DNA from: Acinetobacter sp. A2
Lineage (GTDB): Bacteria > Pseudomonadota > Gammaproteobacteria > Pseudomonadales > Moraxellaceae
DNA: 48,114 nucleotides
Assembly (NCBI RefSeq): GCF_012371325.1
Contig: NZ_JAAZQX010000021.1
Location: forward strand, 1 to 48,114
Reading direction: 5' to 3'
This document shows, in pieces, positions 1 through 7,320 of the stretch (positions within the stretch are counted from its first letter, which is position 1; the number at the start of each line of letters is the position of its first letter). The notes beneath the pieces were generated by a model that searched no databases, was not told the DNA's origin, and was given only the letters and a program-made list of their open reading frames with translations. The translations under genes were made by a program, and so were the position numbers.

Positions 1-23
1 ATTTTGTGTGTAGGCTTCTTCAT
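1..23 (-). CDS. Start of the IS transposase gene, cut by the window edge
   Basis: An ATG on the minus strand at 23-21 opens a frame reading MKKPTHK and then runs off the window. From memory, this matches the start of IS5-family transposases seen in Acinetobacter. Transcription points out of the window, away from metE. The right edge carries the identical start. Only seven complete codons are visible, so the call rests mainly on the adjacent IS terminus. Confidence 0.55.
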
Positions 24-77
24 TTGAAAATTATATCGCTGAAAAAGCCTTTACAGATAGGTTTGTGCAACAAAGCC
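1..77 (-). mobile_element. Terminal fragment of an IS5-family insertion sequence (left window edge)
   Basis: Only the outer end of the element is present; the rest lies beyond the window. Read on the minus strand from 77, the end begins GGCTTTGTTGCACAAA, which resembles the terminal inverted repeats of the IS903-like branch of IS5. Bases 2-77 are an exact reverse complement of 48039-48114, so the same IS end bounds both sides of the window. The junction with metE is at 77/78. The exact IS name cannot be fixed from 77 bases. Confidence 0.85.
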
Positions 78-861
78 GTTTTAAACCATCACGACGCTGT
101 AATAGGTGATAAACCCGTTCAAATGCAGTTTGCCATTCTGGCTCAAGGTCTAAAACCAAGGCAGGTTCATCGAGTTGTACATAATCCACACCACGTGCTT
201 TTAGTTCATCAAACAATGCAGCATAAATAGGCAGTAATGCATCTATAAATTGCAAAGTGGCTTGATTTGCGGCAACTTCACGCTGCATTATATTACATTC
301 ACACGTATGCTGTTTTGTTTCTAGCGTTTCATAGGTATCGACAATGCGTGATAAGTACAAAAACGTTAGCAAGCCGGGTACAACAACTTTTAGCGGTTTA
401 TTAAAGGCTTTTGCGCGTTCCACTTGTGTAAATAAGTCGGAAAAATCAGCTTTAAATTCCTGAGCTGAATTTAATTCAGGTACAAGATAATGGTAGTTGG
501 TGTCGAACCATTTGGTCATTTCCAGCGCTGCAACATCACTACAGTTTGGTGCACGACCACGTGCTAAATAAAATTGTTGATCGACTTGATTCAGTTTTGC
601 TGCATCTTTAAAACGTGCTGGAATGATACCTAAACGTACAGCATGTGTGAGAACGCTGTCATAAAGTACAAAGTCACCCACTGTAAGTATAGAAATCCCT
701 GCATCTACCTGTGCTTGCCAGTTAGCGGCTTCAACCGCTTGAGCTTCAGCTAGAAAGTCAACTTGTTGAATTTCACCTTTCCAATAGGATTCTTCTGCAA
801 ATTTGAGTTCACGTTTTGCCCCAATACGTGGGTAGCCTAAAATATGTGTGGTTAATGTCAT
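78..861 (-). pseudogene. metE: Cobalamin-independent methionine synthase, N-terminal part, interrupted by IS
   Basis: MetE transfers a methyl group from 5-methyltetrahydrofolate polyglutamate to homocysteine, the last step of methionine synthesis. The native frame starts at ATG 861-859 and keeps about 261 codons; the full family length is about 750 residues. The N-terminal domain is recognisable: LGYPRIGAKRELK, VGDFVLYDSVLTH, a GRAP segment, EMTKWFDTNYHY and QLDEPALVLDL. At 78/77 the IS begins and the frame runs 15 codons into it before a stop. The C-terminal domain with the zinc-binding catalytic residues is absent, so the fragment should be inactive. Residues about 172-200 form a stretch roughly 20 residues longer than in E. 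coli MetE. metR diverges upstream, the usual arrangement. Confidence 0.9.
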
Positions 862-921
862 GATAATTCCAAGGGAGATTGAGCTGATTATGTTGTAAAT
901 ATCATCAAATAAAAAATAAGA

Positions 922-934
922 TGAAACAAACTCA
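922..934. promoter_or_regulatory. Candidate MetR-binding box between metE and metR
   Basis: The 13 bases TGAAACAAACTCA fit the MetR consensus TGAA-N5-TTCA with one mismatch (C for T at the first base of the second half). The site lies about 60 bases upstream of the metE start in the 210-base divergent region, where MetR is known to act in enterobacteria. It was found by eye; this region is A+T-rich and chance matches are possible. Confidence 0.4.
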
Positions 935-1071
935 TTATTTTCATGTTAAAATTAATTAAATTCATTTTTTTGTGTTTGCATTTAAGCTTTGTGAAATGAT
1001 CTGCTACAGATTAAATCTCAATAAAAGCATCGAACAAATACATCAGCAGTTTTAAAAATTAGGAACAAGCA

Positions 1072-1992
1072 ATGCTTGAAATTCGTCACTTAAAAACTTT
1101 GGCAGCCCTGCGTGAGCATGGTTCTTTGGTTGCTGCCGCCAATGATTTGTGTCTGACCCCATCAGCAATTTCTCACCAGTTAAAAGAATTAGATCATTGG
1201 TATGGGGTAGAAGTGGTGAACCGCCGTAGCCGCCCTGTGACTTTTTCTAATGTGGGGCAGCGATTATTAAAATTGGCCGATGATGTCTTGCCGCAAATTC
1301 AGATTACCCAAACCGACATTACCCGCATTGTGCATGGTCAAACGGGGCGAATTATTTTTTCTTCGGAATGTCATAGCTGTTTTGATTGGTTGATGCCGCT
1401 ACTAAATCAGTATCGACAACAATATCCTGATGTAGATTTGGATTTCGCTTCAGGTTTTGAAGCTAATCCTCATGAATTGCTGCAAACGGCAGAGTTTGAT
1501 TTGTTGATTACCGCAGACCCGATTGCACTCAAAGGTATCGAATATTTTCCAATTTTTGAATATGAATCACGTTTGGTATTGTCCAATACTCATCCTTTGG
1601 TACGTGCAGAGCGTATTACCGTGCAGGAATTGGCTGAAGAAACGTTAATTACCTATCCTGTAGATAAACACCGCTTGGATATTATGTCTAAGCTGTTTAT
1701 TCCTGCCAATATTCAGCCCAAAGCCATTCGTACTACAGATCTAACCCAAATGTTAATTCAGCTTGTGGCCAGTGGTCGCGGTATTGGTGCTTTGCCTGAC
1801 TGGGTGGTGAATGAATATGAACAAAAAGGCTGGGTGACTTCACGTCGTTTAGATTGTGTTGCTGCAGGCGGGTTACGCCGTACTTTGTATGCAGGTTATC
1901 GGAGCGAAGAAAAAGAAAAGAGTTATTTTGAAGGTTTTTTAAAGCAGCTCGAAAAATTTTCACAAAAGCGGACACAGTATTATTCAAGCTGA
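1072..1992 (+). CDS. metR: LysR-family transcriptional activator MetR
   Basis: MetR activates metE and other methionine genes, using homocysteine as co-inducer. The 306-residue protein opens with a LysR winged helix-turn-helix (residues about 1-60, MLEIRHLKTLAALREHGS). The effector domain carries the segments SECHSCFDWLMPLL and ALPDWVVNEYE, which match E. coli MetR closely. AGGA lies seven bases before ATG 1072. The gene diverges from the interrupted metE, so its main local target is broken here. The ortholog call is strong because both sequence and gene order agree. Confidence 0.93.
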   Translation: MLEIRHLKTLAALREHGSLVAAANDLCLTPSAISHQLKELDHWYGVEVVNRRSRPVTFSNVGQRLLKLADDVLPQIQITQTDITRIVHGQTGRIIFSSECHSCFDWLMPLLNQYRQQYPDVDLDFASGFEANPHELLQTAEFDLLITADPIALKGIEYFPIFEYESRLVLSNTHPLVRAERITVQELAEETLITYPVDKHRLDIMSKLFIPANIQPKAIRTTDLTQMLIQLVASGRGIGALPDWVVNEYEQKGWVTSRRLDCVAAGGLRRTLYAGYRSEEKEKSYFEGFLKQLEKFSQKRTQYYSS

Positions 1993-2111
1993 GCACGCTA
2001 TAAAAGATAGTGCAGACTTATTGTTAAAAGCATTAAGCTGATTCAAATATTCTCTAAAGCCAACGGAATGTTCTTGCTAAGCTTGCCTTGCAAATATTAA
2101 GGGAGAGCGTG

Positions 2112-3287
2112 GTGAGTTCGGTGCGTTGGCTGACAAAGGATTTGTGGATTGTGGCAGCGGGTTTTATGGCCGCAATGCATATTGGCAAATTGCCGCCCAC
2201 TGTTCCTGTGCTACAGGCTGAACTTGGGATTAGTTTGGTTCAGGCAGGCTTTTTACTGTCTTTGGTACAAGCTGCAGGCATGAGTTTTGCCTTACTGTTG
2301 GGCAGTTATACTGCAAAAATTGGATTGAAGCGTTGCGTATTATTAGGTCTGACTTTACTGGGTAGCGCCAGTTTTATAGGTGGTTTTGTTCAAGACTATT
2401 CAGCCTTATTAATACTGCGTGTCATTGAAGGTTTTGGCTTCTTACTGGTCACTTTGAGTGGTCCTGCAATGATTCGTCAATTGGTTGCTATAGAACAACT
2501 GCCTGCCAAAATGGGACTTTGGAGCGCCTATATGGGTGGTGGTATGGGCATTGGCTTATTGACCACACCTTTTTTATTGGATGTGTTGGATTGGCAAGGC
2601 GTGTGGATGTGCTTTGCATTGTTATCCTTTATCCTTGCAATCATCATTTATAAAGTCGTGCCGAGTGTGCAGATCGGCACGCAAACGATCGCCATATTTG
2701 ACCTGATCAAAGCGACTTTAACTCATCCACCTGCATGGATACTGGCTTTGGTTTTTGGTGTATATGCTGGGCAGTGGTTCAGTTTGGTGGGTTTCTTACC
2801 CACGATTTATCAGCAATATCAAATTTCATTACAAACTGCAGGCATACTCACGGCAATGGTGGCAATAGCCAATGCAGTGGGGACATTTGTGTGTGGAATT
2901 TTATTGCAACGTGGTTTTAGAGCGTTGGTTTTGATGCAACTCGGCTTTGTTGTACTTATACTGTGCGCGCTGAGTTTTTACATATTACGTGAAGCTTTAC
3001 CCTTTGCTGTACAGTTTTTACTGGTACTCAATTTTTCTTTATTTGGCGGTTTGGTTGCCGCGGTAGTATTTGCACAAGTGATGCATTTTGCCCCTCAACC
3101 TGTTGCAATTAGTACAACCATAGGTTTGGTGCTGCAATGTTCAGCAAGTTCTCAATTTTTGTTGCCACCTGTGGTGGCGGCTATCGTTTCTGCCACAGGA
3201 ACATGGTTTTGGGTCGGTATTTTAATGGCAGTCTTATCTGCTATAGGGATGCTGTTAACCGCTATCTTATTTCGTAAAACTGCATGA
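2112..3287 (+). CDS. Major facilitator superfamily transporter (CynX/NimT-like)
   Basis: This inner-membrane protein of about 391 residues has around 12 hydrophobic segments and the MFS pattern of short charged loops, for example LGSYTAKIGLKRC between helices 2 and 3 and MIRQLV after helix 4. It resembles the CynX/NimT branch; the substrate cannot be told from sequence. GTG 2112 is chosen because AAGGGAG (2099-2105) sits six bases upstream. A longer frame from TTG 2088 is open but would place the ribosome site inside the gene. It follows metR in the same direction after about 120 bases and may be separately transcribed. Confidence 0.8.
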   Translation: MSSVRWLTKDLWIVAAGFMAAMHIGKLPPTVPVLQAELGISLVQAGFLLSLVQAAGMSFALLLGSYTAKIGLKRCVLLGLTLLGSASFIGGFVQDYSALLILRVIEGFGFLLVTLSGPAMIRQLVAIEQLPAKMGLWSAYMGGGMGIGLLTTPFLLDVLDWQGVWMCFALLSFILAIIIYKVVPSVQIGTQTIAIFDLIKATLTHPPAWILALVFGVYAGQWFSLVGFLPTIYQQYQISLQTAGILTAMVAIANAVGTFVCGILLQRGFRALVLMQLGFVVLILCALSFYILREALPFAVQFLLVLNFSLFGGLVAAVVFAQVMHFAPQPVAISTTIGLVLQCSASSQFLLPPVVAAIVSATGTWFWVGILMAVLSAIGMLLTAILFRKTA

Positions 3288-3329
3288 ATTTGGAAGGTTT
3301 TCATTTCCAATGCGTGATCTAAATTAAGT

Positions 3330-3785
3330 TCAAGAATAGCCAATAAATAAAGTTAAAATTCCTGCGGCAATCAATGGGCCGACAGGAACACCACGTAACA
3401 CTGCAACACCTACCACAGTGCCGATCAACAAGCCTGCTACGACATTGGGCTGATTGGTCATTAGTTTCACACCACGCCCACCTAACCATGCAACAAAAAC
3501 ACCAATCGCAATAGCAAGTAACGATTTCCAACTAAGAAAAGATTTTAAAATTGCATCACCAGGAATTTTGCCACTGGCAATGGGTGTCAGTACACCAATG
3601 GTCAGAATAATAATGCCAATATTTAAACCGTGCTGCTGCAATAGTGGGAAAAACTCACTCAGAGGTGTAATTCTGAACACAATCAATATACCTGCAGCAA
3701 TGGTTACTGCGGAGTTTTGACTGAAAATACCGCAGGCCAGCAGCACGATCAGTACCATTAAGTTAAGGTCTAATTGGGAGAGCAT
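3330..3785 (-). CDS. UPF0756 (YeaL/DUF441) inner-membrane protein
   Basis: This small, highly hydrophobic protein has four or five membrane segments. It matches E. coli YeaL across its length: [41 protein letters not shown]-like [12 protein letters not shown] and [12 protein letters not shown]. The family has no assigned biochemical function. The open frame extends upstream to GTG 3860, but homology with YeaL begins close to Met at 3785, giving 151 residues, near the family norm. No clear ribosome site marks the start, so 3785, 3821 and 3860 all remain possible. Confidence 0.85.
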   Translation of the reverse strand: MLSQLDLNLMVLIVLLACGIFSQNSAVTIAAGILIVFRITPLSEFFPLLQQHGLNIGIIILTIGVLTPIASGKIPGDAILKSFLSWKSLLAIAIGVFVAWLGGRGVKLMTNQPNVVAGLLIGTVVGVAVLRGVPVGPLIAAGILTLFIGYS

Positions 3786-3943
3786 GATGATCAATACAAT
3801 AGAAAACTGGAAAAGTGTCATTATTGTAACGGCTTTTAGCCATGAATGGGCAGAGCGCACGAACTGATCAGAAATTGTTGTGTATTTGGTTTAGAATAGC
3901 GGGCAACAGTTATTTTTAAATGTTTATGCACGGAAAGGTCGTT

Positions 3944-4666
3944 ATGTTGCTGGAAAAAATGCTGCAATCACAAGGTTTTGGTTCACGTAAACATTGTCAG
4001 CAACTTATTAAAAATGGTGCAGTAAGTATTCAGAATGAAATTCAGACCAACCCTAAATTTGCTATCCAGATAAAACCAGATACTGCTTTGCAGTTTAGCG
4101 TGTACGGACAAAACTATCAGTACCGTGAACAGGTATATATTGCCTTACATAAACCACAGGGCTATGAGTGTTCGCATCAGGCGACGCATCACTTTAGCGT
4201 ATTTGACTTGTTTGATGATGTATTGCTGAACCGTGGGCTACAATGTGTAGGACGTTTAGATCAAGATACTACAGGTCTGTTGCTGCTGACTGATGATGGA
4301 CAATTTTTACAGGCGTTGACCCATCCTAAAAAGCATGTGGCAAAAGTGTATTCAATGCATACAGCAGACCCAATAAGTGCTGCACAAATACAGCAACTAG
4401 AGCAGGGTGTAGCATTGCGTAATGAAACAGGGCTATTTGCTGCAACAGAAGTACAGCAACTTGCTGAATGTGAATTGCAAATGACCATTCATCAGGGGGT
4501 ATATCATCAGGTCAAACGTATGTTGGCGGCAGTCGGCAATAAGGTGGAACAATTGCACCGCCAGCAGGTGGGTGCATTAAATCTGAATGATTTGGCCATA
4601 GATGTCGGTGAATGGGTCTATTTAAGCCCCGAACAAATCCAGTTAGCGAAAACACGTATTGAATAA
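3944..4666 (+). CDS. rsuA: 16S rRNA pseudouridine synthase, RsuA family
   Basis: RsuA-type enzymes isomerise U516 of 16S rRNA. An S4 RNA-binding domain lies at the N terminus (LLEKMLQSQGFGSRKHCQQLIKNG), then the catalytic domain with GRLDQDTTGLLLLTDDG, whose first Asp is the nucleophile, and the family segment GVYHQVKRMLAAVGN. At 240 residues it is close to the usual length. ATG 3944 is preferred because AAGG lies five bases before it; an in-frame ATG at 3920 lacks a ribosome site. RluB/E/F relatives share this fold, but the alignment follows RsuA best. Confidence 0.88.
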   Translation: MLLEKMLQSQGFGSRKHCQQLIKNGAVSIQNEIQTNPKFAIQIKPDTALQFSVYGQNYQYREQVYIALHKPQGYECSHQATHHFSVFDLFDDVLLNRGLQCVGRLDQDTTGLLLLTDDGQFLQALTHPKKHVAKVYSMHTADPISAAQIQQLEQGVALRNETGLFAATEVQQLAECELQMTIHQGVYHQVKRMLAAVGNKVEQLHRQQVGALNLNDLAIDVGEWVYLSPEQIQLAKTRIE

Positions 4667-4709
4667 AGCACGAATAAAACTACTGATGCAAAGCTAGTAA
4701 GGTGCACTA

Positions 4710-5153
4710 CTATTTTAAAAAGCAGTGATAGGTTTGAAACTCATCATCTTTGACAAAACCCATCTTTTCATACAATTGATGCGATTGGTAATTACTTTTC
4801 TGTGTTTCAAGGCTAATGCGTAGTGCATTTTCATGTCGTGCAAATAAAATAGCGGTATCAATTAGCTGTTTGGCCGAGCCTTGTCGTCTAAAAACTGGGG
4901 TGACATAGACGTCATCTAAAATATAGTAAGTTGAACAGGCAACAGATGAAAAACCTAAATAAAGTAGTACAAATCCAGTAATTTTATGGTCTTTGATATG
5001 TATGAAAATCACACTTTCCTGATTTTTAAAACGCTGTTTTAGGAAGGCTGCAGAAAGGCTTAAATTTGAGGAAGCGCCATAAAATTGACGATACTCATCA
5101 AACAATACCGCAAGTTGTTCTAAATCTTCTAAAGTGGCACGTCTTACAATCAT
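4710..5153 (-). CDS. GNAT-family N-acetyltransferase
   Basis: This is a single GNAT domain of 147 residues. The N terminus MIVRRATLEDLEQLAVLFDEY is typical. The acetyl-CoA pyrophosphate-binding motif is visible in YVTPVFRRQGSAKQLIDTA (R/QxxGxA), and the C-terminal strand segment includes SHQLYEKMGFV. The acceptor substrate is unknown. The start lies just after an A+T-rich leader and the gene appears to be transcribed alone. Confidence 0.85.
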   Translation of the reverse strand: MIVRRATLEDLEQLAVLFDEYRQFYGASSNLSLSAAFLKQRFKNQESVIFIHIKDHKITGFVLLYLGFSSVACSTYYILDDVYVTPVFRRQGSAKQLIDTAILFARHENALRISLETQKSNYQSHQLYEKMGFVKDDEFQTYHCFLK

Positions 5154-5246
5154 ATTGGTACTCCATGCTTTTTTATTATCCTTGCATGAAGCATAGCTAA
5201 GTTTTTAAAGCTATTTTTTAAAATTTTGTTTAAAAATGCAACACTG

Positions 5247-5603
5247 TTAATTTTTGTCAGTTTCACCCAAAATGGCATTCAACTCATCAAACAGATCTAA
5301 ATGCTCATCATCTAGCTCAAATTCTTCGGTTTGAGCGGTAGGCATTGCGCTTGTATCTGGGGTTGCAGATGGCTCTGTAAGGTCTGCTTTTTGCTCTTGT
5401 TTTAATTTACGTAACTTAATCAATTGCTCCAAATTAATATTCTGATTTTCAATTGAAAAGGGGATTGATTTTGTTAGTACCACTTGCTTAAAGAATAGGC
5501 GTACTGCTTGCGCAGGTGTAATCCCGAGTTGTTTAAACACAGCAAAAGCTTGTTTTTTCTCTTGAGAGTCCAAGCGTACTTGATAGACTTCAGTTTTTCT
5601 CAT
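5247..5603 (-). CDS. RelB/DinJ-family antitoxin-like protein without a partner toxin
   Basis: Residues about 1-50 (KTEVYQVRLDSQEKKQAFAVFKQLGITPAQAVRLFFKQV) match the ribbon-helix-helix DNA-binding part of RelB/DinJ antitoxins. The rest, to 118 residues, is a Gln/Lys linker followed by a Pro/Thr/Ala spacer and a strongly acidic tail (EEFELDDEHLDLFDEL). No RelE/YafQ toxin follows: the downstream neighbour is a GNAT gene on the same strand and the upstream one a pseudouridine synthase. An inverted repeat TTGTAAT-N9-ATTACAA lies about 95 bases upstream (5696-5718). It may be a solitary regulator rather than an antitoxin. Confidence 0.7.
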   Translation of the reverse strand: MRKTEVYQVRLDSQEKKQAFAVFKQLGITPAQAVRLFFKQVVLTKSIPFSIENQNINLEQLIKLRKLKQEQKADLTEPSATPDTSAMPTAQTEEFELDDEHLDLFDELNAILGETDKN

Positions 5604-5712
5604 AATTTTTAATGGAATAAAAAGATTTAAATTTTAGCGTTATTGTAAACAATTGGAGTGTAATTTCAATATGACTACAGATAAAATACGCTATTTTGTA
5701 ATGACAAACATA

Positions 5713-6627
5713 TTACAATGTCAATTCTTGTACTGCACTAAATTGTAATTGCTGTTGGCTGATCGGGTCAAAAAATGCTAAATGCTTGGCCAGTAATTGT
5801 AATGGCTGAGAAAAATCATCATTTTTTTTATGCTGCAAAATAGGATAAAAAGGGTCATTTTTAATTGGGATGCCTAAATGATTTAAATGTACTCGCAATT
5901 GGTGTTGTTTACCTGTGGTGGGATGCAGTTCGTATTTTCCCCATGTCTGATTATGTTCAAGTAAATGAATATCTGTTTCGCTATTTGCAGTGCCTGACAC
6001 CACTTGCATCAAATAAAAAGGTTCGCCTTTTTCCATGCGTAATTGCACTTTACATGGCAGTGTTAAATTCGCTCGATAAGGCGCAATTGCATGATAAATT
6101 TTTTGCACCTGACGTTCTGCAAATAATTGTTGATATACCGCACGAGTTTCAGGCTGTTTGGAAAACAGCACCACACCTGCAGTTTCACGGTCTAAGCGAT
6201 GAATAGGGGTGAGTTGTTCATTTTGCGTTTGTTTTTTCAGCCTTACCAATAAGGTTTCTTGTACATATTGCCCAGTGGGGCTCATGGTTAAAAAGTGAGG
6301 TTTATCGACCACCAGTAAATGTTCATTTTCAAACAAAATTTGATGCTGAAAAGGCACAGTAACTTCATGTGCTAAAAATCGATAATAAAAAATATCCTGA
6401 TGTGCGAGGTAAGGTGCATCTACATTTAGACGATTGCCTTGATTGTCATAAACCAGACCATCTACAAAGCGTTGTTGCCATTCCTGCGCAGAAATATGCG
6501 CAAATTGAGTTGTTAAATAATCAAAAACAGAGCTAGGGTTGTTGTCTAATTTGGGTAAATGCAATTTGCTGGCGCTCACACCATCTAACATAGGCGGAAT
6601 AAAAGGGCTGAGGTGAGTCGACTTCAT
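5713..6627 (-). CDS. RluA-family pseudouridine synthase
   Basis: The catalytic motif HRLDRETAGVVLFSK carries the conserved Asp nucleophile, followed by QKIYHAIA and the C-terminal HPTTGKQHQLRVHLNHLGIPI, all typical of the RluA/TruC branch. There is no S4 domain; the N-terminal 100 residues resemble the YqcB-like group that begins with a variable region. The target uridine cannot be assigned. The frame is open to 6756, but the extra 43 residues look unlike the family and Met at 6627 is preferred; neither has a strong ribosome site. Confidence 0.85.
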   Translation of the reverse strand: MKSTHLSPFIPPMLDGVSASKLHLPKLDNNPSSVFDYLTTQFAHISAQEWQQRFVDGLVYDNQGNRLNVDAPYLAHQDIFYYRFLAHEVTVPFQHQILFENEHLLVVDKPHFLTMSPTGQYVQETLLVRLKKQTQNEQLTPIHRLDRETAGVVLFSKQPETRAVYQQLFAERQVQKIYHAIAPYRANLTLPCKVQLRMEKGEPFYLMQVVSGTANSETDIHLLEHNQTWGKYELHPTTGKQHQLRVHLNHLGIPIKNDPFYPILQHKKNDDFSQPLQLLAKHLAFFDPISQQQLQFSAVQELTL

Positions 6628-6843
6628 CTGCGAATTGCTCGTATGAGGTGAAAATAATTTACATTTGATTAAATACAAATAGCCTAAGCAAATTCGGGTA
6701 TTCAATTGCGTCAGATCAGACAATCTAGCTGTATAAATATGCAATATATTGTCCACATTTACACAGTTTTATACATCAGTACATAGGCTTTAAAGCAGTG
6801 CGATGCTATCATAATTGGTCTTTTGAATCATGTCGTGAGCGCT

Positions 6844-7320
6844 ATGCAGTATTCATTTAATTTGGCTTTAAATAATGAGCAAGATACCCAAAATCTGGCA
6901 CAGGTTTTGGCTACGCATTTTCGTTCTGGTGTGATTTATTTGATCGGCGATTTAGGTGCAGGAAAAACCACCTTATCGCGCTATTTTTTGCAGCATTTGG
7001 GGCATCAGGGTGCAGTTAAAAGCCCGACTTACACATTGGTAGAGCCGTACCAAATTCAAGGGCAAGATATTTTTCATTTTGATTTATATCGCTTAAACGA
7101 CCCATACGAATTGGAGTTGATGGGTATTCGTGATTATTTAGAAACTCCAAATGCCTTATTTTTGTTTGAATGGCCTTCTAAAGGTGGCGATGAAATTCCA
7201 GCTGCCGACCTCATTATTGATATTAAAAAATCTGAAGATGAATTAAGCCGTTTTGCAACACTGAGTTCATCTTCGGCTGAGTTACAACAAGCTTTGGAGC
7301 AACAGTTTAATCATGCCTAA
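6844..7320 (+). CDS. tsaE: tRNA t6A37 threonylcarbamoyladenosine biosynthesis ATPase TsaE
   Basis: TsaE works with TsaB and TsaD to make t6A at position 37 of ANN-decoding tRNAs. The Walker A motif is GDLGAGKTT, followed by KSPTYTLVEPY and the HFDLYRL and FEWP segments of the family. ATG 6844 gives 158 residues in line with E. coli TsaE; the frame is open back to TTG 6823, but GTGAG five bases upstream supports 6844. The end overlaps mutL by eight bases, as in many gammaproteobacteria, implying translational coupling. Confidence 0.95.
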   Translation: MQYSFNLALNNEQDTQNLAQVLATHFRSGVIYLIGDLGAGKTTLSRYFLQHLGHQGAVKSPTYTLVEPYQIQGQDIFHFDLYRLNDPYELELMGIRDYLETPNALFLFEWPSKGGDEIPAADLIIDIKKSEDELSRFATLSSSSAELQQALEQQFNHA

